Assembly (NCBI GenBank): GCA_948466345.1
Contig: CAOKAC010000001.1
Location: 258,283-322,282, forward strand
Direction of reading: 5' to 3'
From: an uncultured Clostridia bacterium
GTDB taxonomy: Bacteria; Bacillota; Clostridia; Oscillospirales; CAG-272
DNA: 64,000 bases
The position numbers and the translations under genes are program-made. Below the pieces are notes generated by a model. The model searched no databases and was not told the origin of the DNA. It saw only the letters and a list, made by a program, of their open reading frames with translations. Position 1 is the stretch's first letter; the number at the start of each line of letters is the position of its first letter. This document shows, in pieces, positions 1-9,107 of this stretch.

Positions 1-1
1 T

Positions 2-322
2 TCTGTAAAGCGGCTGCCCAACAATATCAATATGTGCTTTGAAGGAATTGAAGGAGAAAGTCTGCTGATGATGCTGGATATGTACGGCATCTCCGCCTCC
101 TCCGGATCCGCCTGCACTTCCGGATCCTTGGATCCCAGCCATGTGCTGCTGGCCATCGGCCTGCCCCACGAAATTGCCCACGGATCCTTGCGGATCACAC
201 TATCGGAATATACGACAGAAGAAGAAGCGGACTATATCATTGAAAAAGTTCCCGTTGTAGTAGAAAAGCTGCGGGAAATGTCTCCCGTATGGGAACGCAT
301 GATGCAGCCGCAGGAATGTTAA
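2..322 (+). CDS. nifS: Cysteine desulfurase NifS-type, C-terminal part (cut by window start)
   Basis: This is the C-terminal end of a PLP-dependent cysteine desulfurase, which takes sulfur from L-cysteine as an enzyme persulfide and passes it to Fe-S scaffolds and thio-transfer enzymes. The frame is already open at base 2 and the true start lies outside the window. The loop with the catalytic cysteine is visible as [17 protein letters not shown], followed by the family's [12 protein letters not shown] tail. The next gene, 17 bp downstream, encodes a NifU/IscU-like scaffold, which is the classic partner. The name nifS follows from that pairing and does not imply nitrogen fixation; the gene could equally be called iscS. 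Confidence 0.93.
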   Translation, partial: SVKRLPNNINMCFEGIEGESLLMMLDMYGISASSGSACTSGSLDPSHVLLAIGLPHEIAHGSLRITLSEYTTEEEADYIIEKVPVVVEKLREMSPVWERMMQPQEC

Positions 323-339
323 TCAGGAGGTAAGCAGTT

Positions 340-777
340 ATGGCAATGAGTTATAGCGAAAAAGTAATGGATCATTTTCAAAATCCCCGCAACGTAGGTA
401 AAATGGAAGATGCCGACGGTATAGGCGAGGTTGGGAACGCCAAATGCGGCGATATTATGAAAATCTATTTAAAAATTAAGGACGACGTGATTGAAGACGT
501 AAAGTTCAACACCTTTGGTTGCGCCTCCGCGATTGCAACCAGTTCTATAGCTACGGAGCTGATCAAAGGCAAGCCTCTGAAAGATGCGCTCTCTCTTACA
601 AATCAGGCAGTGGTGGAAGCGCTGGACGGGCTGCCGCCGGTAAAAATCCACTGCTCCGTGTTGGCAGAAGAAGCCATCAAGGCAGCAATCAAGGATTACT
701 ACGACAAAAATGGCATTGCCTATGAAGCAGATTTGTTTAAGGAAAGCGGCTGCGAGCACTGCTGCCACAACGGATAA
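340..777 (+). CDS. nifU: NifU/IscU-like Fe-S cluster assembly scaffold
   Basis: This 145-residue scaffold builds transient Fe-S clusters from sulfur supplied by the desulfurase just upstream. It starts at ATG 340, nine bases after an AGGAGG. The N-terminus YSEKVMDHFQNPRNVG is the family signature. Candidate cluster ligands are the cysteines in NAKCGD, FGCASA and IHCSVL. The C-terminus carries an extra C-x2-CC cluster (GCEHCCHNG), as in several clostridial NifU-like proteins. It lacks the separate ferredoxin-like and Nfu domains of full-length NifU, so it is the short IscU-type scaffold. NadA, which needs a 4Fe-4S cluster, follows 19 bp later. Confidence 0.93.
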   Translation: MAMSYSEKVMDHFQNPRNVGKMEDADGIGEVGNAKCGDIMKIYLKIKDDVIEDVKFNTFGCASAIATSSIATELIKGKPLKDALSLTNQAVVEALDGLPPVKIHCSVLAEEAIKAAIKDYYDKNGIAYEADLFKESGCEHCCHNG

Positions 778-796
778 AAACAGTGGAGAAAAATAT

Positions 797-1708
797 ATGA
801 TCAGAAAGATCCAAGACCAGATCCTGCAGCTGAAAAAAGAGCGGGATGTGACGATTCTTGCACACTGCTACCAGTCGGCAGATATTACCGAGGTGGCTGA
901 TTTTGTGGGGGATTCCTATGCGCTGGCAGTGGCCGCCACAAAAGTAAAAAGCAGCACAGTCGTTATGTGCGGCGTTCGGTTTATGGCGGAAGGTGTCAAG
1001 CTGCTGTGTCCGGACAAGCGGGTGCTTTTGTCTCATAAGGATGCAGGCTGCCCTATGGCGGAGCAGCTTTCCCCCGATGAAATCACCACATATAAAGAAG
1101 CCCATCCGGATTGCACCGTAGTGGCATATATCAATACCACCGCCGCGCTGAAGGCGGTATGCGATGTGTGCGTGACCTCTTCCTCTGCAGTGAAAATCGT
1201 GTCTGCACTGCCAGGTCGGGAAATTTTGTTTATTCCGGACTGTAATTTGGGGGCTTATGTAGCCGCCCGTGTGCCAGACAAGCATTTTACCTTTATGGAT
1301 GGGGGATGTCCAATCCATGGGGGCGTAAAAAAAGAAGAGGCACTTGCCGCAATGGAAGCACACCCCGGCGCACCGCTACTGGTACACCCGGAGTGCTCCC
1401 CGGAGATTTGTGATCTTGCAGACTTTGTAGGCTCTACTACAGACATCATGAAATATGCTGAGGAATCCTCCGCCGGCGCATTTATTATCGGCACGGAAAA
1501 TTCCATCGTGGCCCATCTTCGGCTGCAATGCCCGGATAAAACTTTTTATCCTATGTCCAAAGGCCTGATTTGCGCAGATATGCGGCTGACGACTCTGCCG
1601 GATGTGCTGGACTGCATACTGAGAGACGGCGAAGAAATTATGCTGGATCCGGACATCGCAAAAAAAGCCCGCCGCTGTATCGATGAAATGATCCGGCTTG
1701 GGGGCTGA
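797..1708 (+). CDS. nadA: Quinolinate synthase NadA
   Basis: NadA is a cytosolic 4Fe-4S enzyme that condenses iminoaspartate with dihydroxyacetone phosphate to give quinolinate, the NAD precursor. The protein has 303 residues from ATG 797, the normal family length; the frame stays open upstream to 710 inside nifU, but those residues are not NadA-like. Family motifs include ILAHCYQ near the start, CGVRFMAEG, HPECSPEI and TENSIVAHL. Likely cluster ligands are the cysteines of CGVRFMAE, HPEC and LDCI. No nadB or nadC is visible here, so iminoaspartate must come from elsewhere. Its place behind nifS-nifU fits its need for an Fe-S cluster. Confidence 0.95.
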   Translation: MIRKIQDQILQLKKERDVTILAHCYQSADITEVADFVGDSYALAVAATKVKSSTVVMCGVRFMAEGVKLLCPDKRVLLSHKDAGCPMAEQLSPDEITTYKEAHPDCTVVAYINTTAALKAVCDVCVTSSSAVKIVSALPGREILFIPDCNLGAYVAARVPDKHFTFMDGGCPIHGGVKKEEALAAMEAHPGAPLLVHPECSPEICDLADFVGSTTDIMKYAEESSAGAFIIGTENSIVAHLRLQCPDKTFYPMSKGLICADMRLTTLPDVLDCILRDGEEIMLDPDIAKKARRCIDEMIRLGG

Positions 1709-1716
1709 AAAATTCC

Positions 1717-1739
1717 TGCCCGGCTGCTGCAGCCGGGCA
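1717..1739. other. Intergenic hairpin after nadA
   Basis: A 9-bp GC-rich inverted repeat (TGCCCGGCT / AGCCGGGCA, 5-nt loop) sits between nadA and the SGNH gene. It is followed by AAAATATAT rather than a T-run, so it is a poor intrinsic terminator. It may protect the 3' end of the upstream message or partly attenuate the operon. Confidence 0.55.
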
Positions 1740-1773
1740 AAATATATCAATTGGGAAAGGTATAGTCCTACAT

Positions 1774-2478
1774 ATGAAAGCAATCCATGATGTAATTCGC
1801 CCCGGATTTTTTGGCGACTTTGGCCCTTCTGCAGATAGAAGACGCATTGAATTCGATATCAAAAACACGGCGGCCGTATGCAGTGAAACACCGGTGGATC
1901 TTGTGCTGGCAGGGGATTCTATCGTACATTTTTGGGACGAGGACATCTACTTCCGAAGCAGAGGCGTAGTATTGAACCGGGGGATTGAAGGGGATCAGGC
2001 ACAGGTGTTGGCCCGCCGACTTTTGGCCGATGTCATCCAACTGCATCCCCGTGTTTGCGTGCTCATGATCGGTATAAATAATACGTGGGCTATTTTGGAC
2101 GGCCCCCATTGCACCGATGGATTCTATGACGAACAGCTTATCTGCGGATGGGTGCTCTATTTAAAAATGTGCTACCAAAAAATGCTGCGTATGCTGCAGG
2201 CGGAAGGAATAAAATGCGTGCTGTGTTCCCTGCTGCCTATGTGTGATCCTGTGCCTACCTATCTCGCTCGTAGCCGTGCAGCCTCCAGAGCCAATCGGAT
2301 GCTGCGGGAGCTTGCGGCAGAGGAGGGCTGCGCTTTTGCCGATTTCTATAGCGCCATGACAGGGACAGACGGGGAAACCCTGTGCCCAGAGCTTTCCTTT
2401 GACGGGCTACATCCGCACCATGCAGGATACACCATCATGAATAGTATCCTGGATCCCATTTTGGACACACTGTTATGA
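1774..2478 (+). CDS. SGNH/GDSL-type esterase or lipase-like hydrolase
   Basis: The 234-residue protein has the SGNH hydrolase blocks: block I LAGDSIVHF with the nucleophile Ser, a glycine in the RGIEGD segment, block III as GINN (usually GxND), and block V DGLHPHHAGY with the catalytic Asp and His. The family removes acyl or acetyl groups from lipids, sugars or other esters; the substrate cannot be told here. There is no signal peptide, so it is probably cytosolic. It starts at ATG 1774 after GGAAAGG and its stop overlaps the mnmA start by 4 bp (ATGA), so the two are translationally coupled. Why an esterase sits between nadA and mnmA is unclear. Confidence 0.82.
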   Translation: MKAIHDVIRPGFFGDFGPSADRRRIEFDIKNTAAVCSETPVDLVLAGDSIVHFWDEDIYFRSRGVVLNRGIEGDQAQVLARRLLADVIQLHPRVCVLMIGINNTWAILDGPHCTDGFYDEQLICGWVLYLKMCYQKMLRMLQAEGIKCVLCSLLPMCDPVPTYLARSRAASRANRMLRELAAEEGCAFADFYSAMTGTDGETLCPELSFDGLHPHHAGYTIMNSILDPILDTLL

Positions 2479-3506
2479 ATGTTCTTATCGCTATGAGCGG
2501 TGGGGTAGACTCATCCGTCGCTGCCCTGCTGCTGCAAAAAGAAGGATATACCTGCGGCGGCGCTATGATGCGGTTATTCGCACCAGAAGTCACCGCCGCT
2601 GGAGAGCAGGACGCTGCGTCCGCCGCTTCTGCCTTGGGAATCCCTTTTTCCGTTTACGATATGCAGGATATGTTTCACAAATGGGTAATTCAGGATTTTA
2701 TAAATGTATACAAAGCGGGCGGCACGCCCAATCCATGTATCACCTGCAACCGCACCATGAAATTCGGCGCATTTTTGGATCGTGCCCGCCAGGATGGATA
2801 TAAAAAAATCGCCACTGGGCATTACGCAAAGATTGCATATGAAAACGGGCAATATGTATTATATCGGGCGGATGATCCCGCAAAGGATCAAAGCTATGTG
2901 CTTTGGTCTCTTACCCAGGATCAATTGTCCGCTCTGCTGCTTCCCCTTGGAAGCTGCAACAAGGAGGAGGCCCGTGCCGCCGCCCGTGCCGGACGGCTTG
3001 GCACGGCGGACAAAAAGGAAAGCCAGGATATCTGTTTCGTGCCGGATGGAGATTACGCAGGCTTTATCGAACGCAGCCTTGGCATTACCTTTCCCCCAGG
3101 GGACTTCATAGACGAAACCGGAAGAGTTTTGGGACGGCATCGGGGCATCATTCGCTATACAATTGGGCAGCGCCGTGGGTTAGGACTTTCCCTGCGGGAG
3201 CCCTTGTATGTAATCCGAAAGGACGCCGCATCCAATCAAGTTGTGCTGGGGCCATCTGAAAAGCTTTTTTCCAGAGAACTGCAGGCAGGACAGGTCAACT
3301 GGATTGCAGGCCAGCCTCCAAAGGAGCCAATCCGGGTACAGGCGCGCATCCGATACAATCAAAAGGCTTTTCCTGCTACCGTAACAGATGTGGGGGGAGA
3401 TGTCTTCCACCTGGAATTTGACGAGCCACAGCGGGCGGTATCCCCCGGTCAGTCTGCAGTGCTGTATGATGAGGATCGCGTGCTCGGCGGAGGTATTATT
3501 TTATAA
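2475..3506 (+). CDS. mnmA: tRNA-specific 2-thiouridylase MnmA
   Basis: MnmA puts sulfur on C2 of wobble uridine 34 in tRNA-Lys, -Glu and -Gln, using ATP and a persulfide from a cysteine desulfurase. The 343-residue protein shows the PP-loop AMSGGVDSSV at the N-terminus, the first catalytic cysteine in TPNPCITCN, ATGHYAKI, DQSYVLW, the second active cysteine in SQDICFVPDG, and YTIGQRRGLG before the C-terminal beta-barrel. The length is at the short end for the family. The nifS-type gene at the start of the same gene run is the probable sulfur donor. Confidence 0.96.
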   Translation: MNVLIAMSGGVDSSVAALLLQKEGYTCGGAMMRLFAPEVTAAGEQDAASAASALGIPFSVYDMQDMFHKWVIQDFINVYKAGGTPNPCITCNRTMKFGAFLDRARQDGYKKIATGHYAKIAYENGQYVLYRADDPAKDQSYVLWSLTQDQLSALLLPLGSCNKEEARAAARAGRLGTADKKESQDICFVPDGDYAGFIERSLGITFPPGDFIDETGRVLGRHRGIIRYTIGQRRGLGLSLREPLYVIRKDAASNQVVLGPSEKLFSRELQAGQVNWIAGQPPKEPIRVQARIRYNQKAFPATVTDVGGDVFHLEFDEPQRAVSPGQSAVLYDEDRVLGGGIIL

Positions 3507-3635
3507 TTTCTTTACCCACACAATGATTGGTCAGATAAACTTATAATTTTCTACAAACCGTTCTTGCTGTCCTCTATACCCCTTGTATAAAGTGCAAAAA
3601 CCTTTGAGTCATACGCCTTTTTTATGAAAAAAAAC

Positions 3636-3664
3636 TTGACAGATTCGGGGTGTGTCAGTATAAT
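3636..3664 (+). promoter_or_regulatory. Sigma-A promoter for glutamine synthetase III
   Basis: A perfect TTGACA (3636-3641), a 17-bp spacer and a perfect TATAAT (3659-3664) lie 84 bp upstream of the glnN start. The rest of the mnmA-glnN gap (3507-3747) holds no gene and no clear terminator for mnmA. Confidence 0.9.
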
Positions 3665-3683
3665 GGTTTTAGAAAAGATTCCG

Positions 3684-3707
3684 GCGCTGCAGTGGCTTCT
3701 GCGGCGC
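3684..3707 (+). promoter_or_regulatory. Leader hairpin between promoter and glnN, possible attenuator
   Basis: The transcribed leader contains a 9-bp stem (GCGCTGCAG / CTGCGGCGC, with one G-U pair) and a 6-nt loop TGGCTT, followed by the pyrimidine-rich TTTCTCTATTT. It lies about 13 nt after the likely start site and 40 nt before glnN. It could be a weak terminator used to attenuate glnN in response to nitrogen status. I did not find the paired double hairpin expected of an ANTAR target. Confidence 0.45.
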
Positions 3708-3747
3708 TTTCTCTATTTAATCAATGTACTTTTATGGGGGTGTATAT

Positions 3748-5832
3748 ATGAAAGCTGTACCGGAAATGTTCGGCTGTCTTGTGTTCAATGAAAAGGTGAT
3801 GCAGGAACGGCTGCCGAAGGATACATATAAGCTCATGAAAAAATCCTTTCAGGACGGCAAACGTATGAGTCTGGAGGTAGCGACCGTTGTTGCAAATGCC
3901 ATGAAGGATTGGGCCATTGAAAACGGCGCTACTCATTATACCCATTGGTTCCAGCCTATGACCGGAATCACTGCCGAAAAGCATGACAGCTTTATCACCC
4001 CTACGGACAACGGGGGTGCCATCATGGAGTTTTCCGGCAAAGAACTGGTGCGGGGAGAGCCGGATGCCTCCTCCTTCCCCTCCGGCGGACTGCGTGCCAC
4101 CTTTGAAGCCAGAGGATACACTGCATGGGATCCCACCTCGTATGCCTTTATTAAAGAAGGCAGTCTGTGTATTCCCACCGCCTTCTGCTCCTACGGGGGA
4201 GAGGCGCTGGATCAGAAAACACCCCTGCTGCGTTCTATGGAAGCGCTGTCAAAGCAGGCACTGCGGGTTTTGAAGTTGTTTGGAAACGATGACGTTACCG
4301 GTGTTAAAACCACGGTAGGGCCAGAGCAGGAATACTTCCTCATCTCGCGGGAAATGTATGAGGCCCGTAAAGATTTGATCTATACAGGCCGCACACTGTT
4401 CGGCTGTAAGCCGCCCAAGGGTCAGGAAATGGACGACCACTATTTTGGCACACTGAAACCAGCTGTTTCCAGCTTTATGGCGGATTTGGACGAAACGCTG
4501 TGGAAGCTGGGTGTGCTGGCAAAAACCAAGCACAATGAGGTAGCTCCTGCCCAGCATGAGCTGGCACCAATCTTTACCACCAGCAATATTGCTGTTGACC
4601 ACAATCAGCTGACTATGGAGATGATGAAGAAAGTGGCGGAGCGGCATGGGATGGTCTGCCTGCTTCACGAAAAGCCTTTTGAAGGGGTTAATGGAAGCGG
4701 CAAGCATAACAACTGGTCGATGATTACCAATACCGGCTCCAATCTGCTGGAGCCTGGACAAACCCCTTATGAAAATGCACAGTTCCTGCTCTTCCTGTGT
4801 GCCGTGATCAAAGCAGTAGACGAATATCAGGATATGCTGCGCATTTCCGTTGCAAGCGCTGCCAACGACCACCGTCTGGGTGCGCATGAAGCCCCGCCGG
4901 CGGTAATGTCCATATTCGTGGGCGATGAACTGATGGAAATTTTAGAGGCGATTGAAATGAACCGCCCCTACGATTCCAAAGAAACGGTGCAGATGAAAAT
5001 CGGCGTTCATGTACTGCCGAAATTTCCCAAAGACAATACGGATAGGAACCGGACGTCCCCCTTTGCGTTTACCGGCAACCGGTTTGAATTTCGTATGGCC
5101 GGTTCTTCTCAGTCTATTGCATCTCCCAATACGGTTTTAAATACGGCTGTTGCGGAAGAGCTTCGTCTGTTCGCGGAAGAATTGGAAGGGGCAAAAGATT
5201 TTACCTCTGCACTACATAATCTAATCAGAAAAACCATCGGCGACCACAAACGGATACTCTTCAATGGGAATGGATACGATGACTGCTGGATTGAAGAAGC
5301 AAAGCGTCGAAATCTTTCCAATTTAAAAACTACCCCCGAGGCGCTTACCCACCTGCTGGATGAAAAAAATATTGCGCTGTTTACAACCCATAAGGTATTT
5401 TCAGAATTGGAAATGAAATCCCGTTATGAAATCAACCTGGAAAGCTATTGTAAAACGCTGAATATCGAAGCCCTCACCATGATCGACATGGCAAAACACG
5501 ATATTTTCCCGGCAGTAAGCGCCTATGCGGCGCAGCTTGCCTCCAATGCAGCAGCGAAAGGTGCCTTTGCCGGCTGCACGGCGGAGAAAAAACTTATTGA
5601 AAAAATTTCTGCTTTGACTGACTCTTTCTATGAAGATTTGGAGAAGCTGGAAACCGCTCTGGCAGGAGCGGAACCGCTTGCAGATTCTAAAGATGCCGCC
5701 TTTTATTATAAAGATAAGGTGCTTTCCGCTATGCAGGCGCTGCGTACCGATGCGGATGCGCTGGAGCAGCTTACGGCTGCAGACTTCTGGCCTTATCCCA
5801 GCTATGGGGATATGCTGTTTTCTATAAAGTAA
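3748..5832 (+). CDS. glnN: Glutamine synthetase, type III (GlnN)
   Basis: This cytosolic enzyme makes glutamine from glutamate, ammonia and ATP and is the main ammonia-assimilation step. At 694 residues it is far longer than type I GlnA (about 440) and fits type III. Supporting motifs are [17 protein letters not shown] near the N-terminus, THWFQPMTG, the GPEQEYF metal-binding segment, the [14 protein letters not shown] block, [11 protein letters not shown], and [16 protein letters not shown] near the active site. ATG 3748 was chosen because it follows a GGGGGTG ribosome binding site; an upstream ATG at 3724 lacks one. It is a single-gene unit with its own promoter and a strong terminator, so it is probably regulated by nitrogen supply. 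Confidence 0.96.
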   Translation: MKAVPEMFGCLVFNEKVMQERLPKDTYKLMKKSFQDGKRMSLEVATVVANAMKDWAIENGATHYTHWFQPMTGITAEKHDSFITPTDNGGAIMEFSGKELVRGEPDASSFPSGGLRATFEARGYTAWDPTSYAFIKEGSLCIPTAFCSYGGEALDQKTPLLRSMEALSKQALRVLKLFGNDDVTGVKTTVGPEQEYFLISREMYEARKDLIYTGRTLFGCKPPKGQEMDDHYFGTLKPAVSSFMADLDETLWKLGVLAKTKHNEVAPAQHELAPIFTTSNIAVDHNQLTMEMMKKVAERHGMVCLLHEKPFEGVNGSGKHNNWSMITNTGSNLLEPGQTPYENAQFLLFLCAVIKAVDEYQDMLRISVASAANDHRLGAHEAPPAVMSIFVGDELMEILEAIEMNRPYDSKETVQMKIGVHVLPKFPKDNTDRNRTSPFAFTGNRFEFRMAGSSQSIASPNTVLNTAVAEELRLFAEELEGAKDFTSALHNLIRKTIGDHKRILFNGNGYDDCWIEEAKRRNLSNLKTTPEALTHLLDEKNIALFTTHKVFSELEMKSRYEINLESYCKTLNIEALTMIDMAKHDIFPAVSAYAAQLASNAAAKGAFAGCTAEKKLIEKISALTDSFYEDLEKLETALAGAEPLADSKDAAFYYKDKVLSAMQALRTDADALEQLTAADFWPYPSYGDMLFSIK

Positions 5833-5838
5833 TATTGA

Positions 5839-5868
5839 AAAGTCTTCCCGTACGGGAAGACTTTTTTT
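5839..5868 (+). terminator. Intrinsic terminator of glnN
   Basis: A perfect 12-bp palindrome (AAGTCTTCCCGT and its complement) runs straight into a T-tract, starting 8 bp after the glnN stop. Confidence 0.93.
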
Positions 5869-6016
5869 ATTTGTCACTGTCTGCTGCTTTTTTCTATAGA
5901 AGTCTTTGCAATTTTATGATAAAATACATATATCGTTTATCTTAAAGATTTTTTAAGATTTTCCCCGATTGCTTCTTAAAAAGCAATTTGGTATCATACA
6001 TCCAGGAGGTACGGAT

Positions 6017-6718
6017 ATGTACAACATTCTGATTTGTGATGACGAGCGGGATATCGTTTCTGCACTGAAAATATATCTCACCCCGGAAGGCTATACCCTG
6101 TTTGAAGCCTACAACGGGATGGAGGCACTGCAGATTCTGCGGCAGAATGAGATCCACCTGGTGCTTATGGACATCATGATGCCCCAAATGGACGGAATCG
6201 CTGCGACGGCAAAAATCCGTGAAGAAAGCAACGTCCCGGTAATTCTGCTTACCGCAAAAAGCGAGGATACCGACAAGGTTCTCGGACTGAACATCGGCGC
6301 AGACGACTATATTACCAAACCTTTCAATCCCGTAGAGGTGCTGGCCAGAGTCCGTTCACACCTGCGCCGCTATATGCAGCTTGGCGGAGGCGGCGGGATG
6401 CACGGCGACACCTGCACTGTAGGCACCGTCATTTTGGACGACCGGGAAAAACGCGTCACCGTAGACGGTGAGGAAGTTAGCCTCACCCCCACGGAATTTG
6501 ATATTCTGCATCTTTTCATGGAATCCCCCGGTAAGGTTTTCTCCCCCCGGGATATCTATCAGAAAGTCTGGAAGGATGCCCCCATGGGATCGGAAGGCAC
6601 CGTCGCCGTACACATCCGCCACCTGCGGGAAAAAATTGAAATCAACCCTGCCGACCCCCGCTATTTGAAAGTAGTGTGGGGACAGGGATATAAAATGGAG
6701 GGCCCCTCCGGTAAGTGA
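6017..6718 (+). CDS. OmpR/PhoB-family response regulator
   Basis: This 233-residue two-component regulator has a receiver domain (residues 1-115) with the acidic pair D8-D9, the likely phosphorylated Asp D52 (VLMDIMMP), and the switch Lys in ITKPFNP. A winged-helix DNA-binding domain follows, seen as LTPTEFDILHLFME and GTVAVHIRHLREK. ATG 6017 follows AGGAGG by 7 bases. The partner histidine kinase starts 24 bp downstream. The pair resembles VanR/VanS-like systems of clostridia, but no obvious target gene lies next to it, so the signal and regulon are unknown. Confidence 0.93.
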   Translation: MYNILICDDERDIVSALKIYLTPEGYTLFEAYNGMEALQILRQNEIHLVLMDIMMPQMDGIAATAKIREESNVPVILLTAKSEDTDKVLGLNIGADDYITKPFNPVEVLARVRSHLRRYMQLGGGGGMHGDTCTVGTVILDDREKRVTVDGEEVSLTPTEFDILHLFMESPGKVFSPRDIYQKVWKDAPMGSEGTVAVHIRHLREKIEINPADPRYLKVVWGQGYKMEGPSGK

Positions 6719-6742
6719 GCCGCTCCATAGAAAGGATATCTT

Positions 6743-8836
6743 GTGAATACTACAACGTATAAAATCCGCTACAGTGTGGGACTTAAAATACTGGCTGTAT
6801 TCCTCTTTGTAATCAGCCTCGCCGCCTCCGTGCTGTCTGCGGTGGGAGTTTTTGTGCTGTTCTCTGAAAGTGTATATATAGACGGCGGCAGATCCTTTAC
6901 CGCGTCCCTTTGGGAAAGCACGCTCCACTCCAGAGCAGCAGCAGCAGCAGACCATATATATACTCATTATAAATATTCTATAAATTACGATGAAACCGGA
7001 GAAGCTGCCGCGCAATTGCTGCAAGGGTATCAGGAAACCTACAGCGCCAGCGAAACCAACATGCTCTTTTCTATCGAAGCCCAAGGAGAAGAGATTTTTT
7101 CCAATGGCAGCGGTAAAGGGGTATACGCCAAAACCTCCTTTGACTACCGGTTCTATTGGAACGATACGAAAACAACCACCCAAACATTCGACACAGAGCA
7201 TGAACTGGATGCATATATTTCTGCCTATGAATCGCAATGGTCGGATTTCTCTTATGAGATTCTGTATGAAGAGGACGGGACAGATTATGTAAATCCTGTA
7301 TTCCAGCTGACTTATGAGACTCCCATAAACACAGAAGACTCTATTCATGTGACCGCCTGGGTAGATGATATCCAAGTAATGGACATTTTCTACTGGGTTC
7401 GGTATTTCTCCAATGCAGTTACGTCCGGCCTTCCATGGGGGTTGATTGTGCTGGGGATCGTATCGGTGATTGTTTGTACCGCCGCGCTCGTATTTCTTCT
7501 TTGCGGCGCCGGACACAGATCCGACACAGACGGTATCATTCTGGAGCGTACCAACCGGATTCCCCTGGACTTGTATGCCGCCGGAATCATCCTCGGCTGG
7601 GTTCTGCTTGGATGTTTGATAGCGGATATTACCTACGGCGGCTTATACGATATAGGAGCTATCATCCTATTTGGCTTTGGCTGTATATGCATCGTCTTGC
7701 TGGCCCTCGCCCTGACCCTTTCCGTGGCAGCACGGCTGAAGGCCGGCGGCGTAATAAAAAACACCGTTCTGTACCGCTTTTCTTCTGTCTTGTGGCGTGT
7801 CTTGCGCCAGGGCGCAAATCGGATTTCCTATATCTGCAAGGGACTCCCCTTGGTTTGGAAGGCTGGTCTGGCCTACGGCGGACTAAGCCTGATTGAACTC
7901 ATTTTCCTCAGCAGCACCGGCGCCGGATATCTGCTTCTTGCCTGGTGTGTGGAAAAACTGATCCTCACGCCTCTGCTTGCCCTGGTTCTCATTAATATGA
8001 AGCATCTAAAAAAAGGTGCGGAGGAAATTGCCGACGGAAATCTAAACTATCAGGTAAAACTGCCCGATATGATTGGAGACTTCCGCCGCCACGGAGAAAC
8101 ACTAAATCGAATCGGGGACGGTATGCAGGTGGCCTTGGAACAGAAAATACAAAGTGAGCGGCTGAAAACAGAATTGATCACCAACGTGTCTCACGATATA
8201 AAAACTCCGCTCACTTCTATCATCAATTATGTGGATCTTTTGAAAAAAGAGGGGATGGACTCCCCCAACGCGTCTCAGTATCTGGAGGTGCTGGAACGGC
8301 AGTCTGCCCGGCTGAAAAAGCTCACGGAAGACTTGGTGGAAGCCTCTAAGGCTTCATCCGGCGCTATCAACGTAGTGAAAGCGCCCACAAATGTCCAAGT
8401 TCTGCTGGAACAGACGGTAGGTGAATTCGAGGAACGCTTGGAGAAAAACGGCATACAAGTGGTACTCTCTCCCTGCGAATCCCAAAGCCTTATCCTGGCG
8501 GACGGACGGCTGCTATGGCGTGTGTTTGACAATCTGATGAACAACATCTGCAAATACGCCCTTTCCGGTACCCGGGTATATTTAAATATGGAAAATACCG
8601 GAGACGCCATTTGCATCGTTTTTAAAAATATCTCCGCATATCCGCTGAATATTTCCGGCGAAGAACTGATGGAGCGGTTTGTACGAGGCGACCGGTCTCG
8701 AAACACAGAAGGAAGCGGATTGGGTCTTTCCATTGCGCGCAGCCTGCTGGAACTGCAAGGGGGAACGCTGGATATCCAAATCGACGGGGATTTGTTCAAA
8801 TCGGTGATCACGATTCCCACAGCGGAAATGAAATAA
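6743..8836 (+). CDS. Membrane sensor histidine kinase
   Basis: This 697-residue kinase is the partner of the regulator just upstream. It starts with GTG after AAAGGAT. The order is: one membrane helix (about residues 13-36), an extracellular sensor region (40-225), further helices near 228-252, 273-296, 301-325 and 370-400, a HAMP-like linker, a HisKA domain with H484 in NVSHDIKTPLTS, and an ATPase domain with the N-box FDNLMNN and the G-box GSGLGLSIA. The multi-helix middle after a large outer loop is more complex than the simple two-helix VanS layout. The sensed ligand cannot be told from sequence. Confidence 0.93.
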   Translation: MNTTTYKIRYSVGLKILAVFLFVISLAASVLSAVGVFVLFSESVYIDGGRSFTASLWESTLHSRAAAAADHIYTHYKYSINYDETGEAAAQLLQGYQETYSASETNMLFSIEAQGEEIFSNGSGKGVYAKTSFDYRFYWNDTKTTTQTFDTEHELDAYISAYESQWSDFSYEILYEEDGTDYVNPVFQLTYETPINTEDSIHVTAWVDDIQVMDIFYWVRYFSNAVTSGLPWGLIVLGIVSVIVCTAALVFLLCGAGHRSDTDGIILERTNRIPLDLYAAGIILGWVLLGCLIADITYGGLYDIGAIILFGFGCICIVLLALALTLSVAARLKAGGVIKNTVLYRFSSVLWRVLRQGANRISYICKGLPLVWKAGLAYGGLSLIELIFLSSTGAGYLLLAWCVEKLILTPLLALVLINMKHLKKGAEEIADGNLNYQVKLPDMIGDFRRHGETLNRIGDGMQVALEQKIQSERLKTELITNVSHDIKTPLTSIINYVDLLKKEGMDSPNASQYLEVLERQSARLKKLTEDLVEASKASSGAINVVKAPTNVQVLLEQTVGEFEERLEKNGIQVVLSPCESQSLILADGRLLWRVFDNLMNNICKYALSGTRVYLNMENTGDAICIVFKNISAYPLNISGEELMERFVRGDRSRNTEGSGLGLSIARSLLELQGGTLDIQIDGDLFKSVITIPTAEMK

Positions 8837-8837
8837 G

Positions 8838-8869
8838 AAAAAAGCCTTCCAATTAGGAAGGCTTTTTTC
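8838..8869. terminator. Bidirectional intrinsic terminator
   Basis: The hairpin AAAAAAGCCTTCC / GGAAGGCTTTTTT with a 5-nt loop separates the histidine kinase from the convergent HTH gene. A and T tracts on both sides let it work in either direction. Confidence 0.92.
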
Positions 8870-8873
8870 TATG

Positions 8874-9107
8874 CTATCCCTTTAACAATTCCCCAATCGG
8901 TACCTCCAGTGCATCCGCAATGCGGTACAGGATATCCATATCCACCTGACGAATATACATGGCCTTCTCCACCTTGCGAATCCGTCGCAGCTTTACATGG
9001 GCATGATGCGCCAAATCCGCCTGAGTCCAATTTTTCTCCCTGCACAAATGATGCATTCTCCATGTGATATACCACAGCCGCCCCATTTGCTTTGTATCAT
9101 AGTCCAT
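8874..9107 (-). CDS. Small XRE-type HTH regulator
   Basis: The 77-residue protein is essentially one helix-turn-helix domain: WTQADLAHHAHV, then RIRKVEKAMYI in the recognition region, and LYRIADALEVPIGELL at the C-terminus. The ATG at 9107 was preferred to one at 9131 because it follows GAGGTGG by 5 bases. Its start overlaps the end of the upstream SLOG-like gene by 11 bp, so the two are probably made together. It may regulate that gene or its own promoter; the target is unknown. Confidence 0.8.
   Translation of the reverse strand: MDYDTKQMGRLWYITWRMHHLCREKNWTQADLAHHAHVKLRRIRKVEKAMYIRQVDMDILYRIADALEVPIGELLKG

Noticed and set aside
710..797. A longer NadA starting at ATG 710 inside nifU
   Set aside because: The extra 29 residues are not NadA-like, and a ribosome binding site stands before ATG 797, which gives the normal family length.
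1717..1739. Terminator after nadA
   Set aside because: There is no T-run after the stem, and the next genes are closely spaced on the same strand.
3684..3718. An ANTAR-type antiterminator target ahead of glnN
   Set aside because: Only one hairpin is seen, and the two hexaloops with fixed A and G positions are missing.
6356..7516. Long open frame on the minus strand across the regulator and kinase genes
   Set aside because: It is antisense to two clear genes, has a composition unlike real proteins, and has no ribosome binding site.
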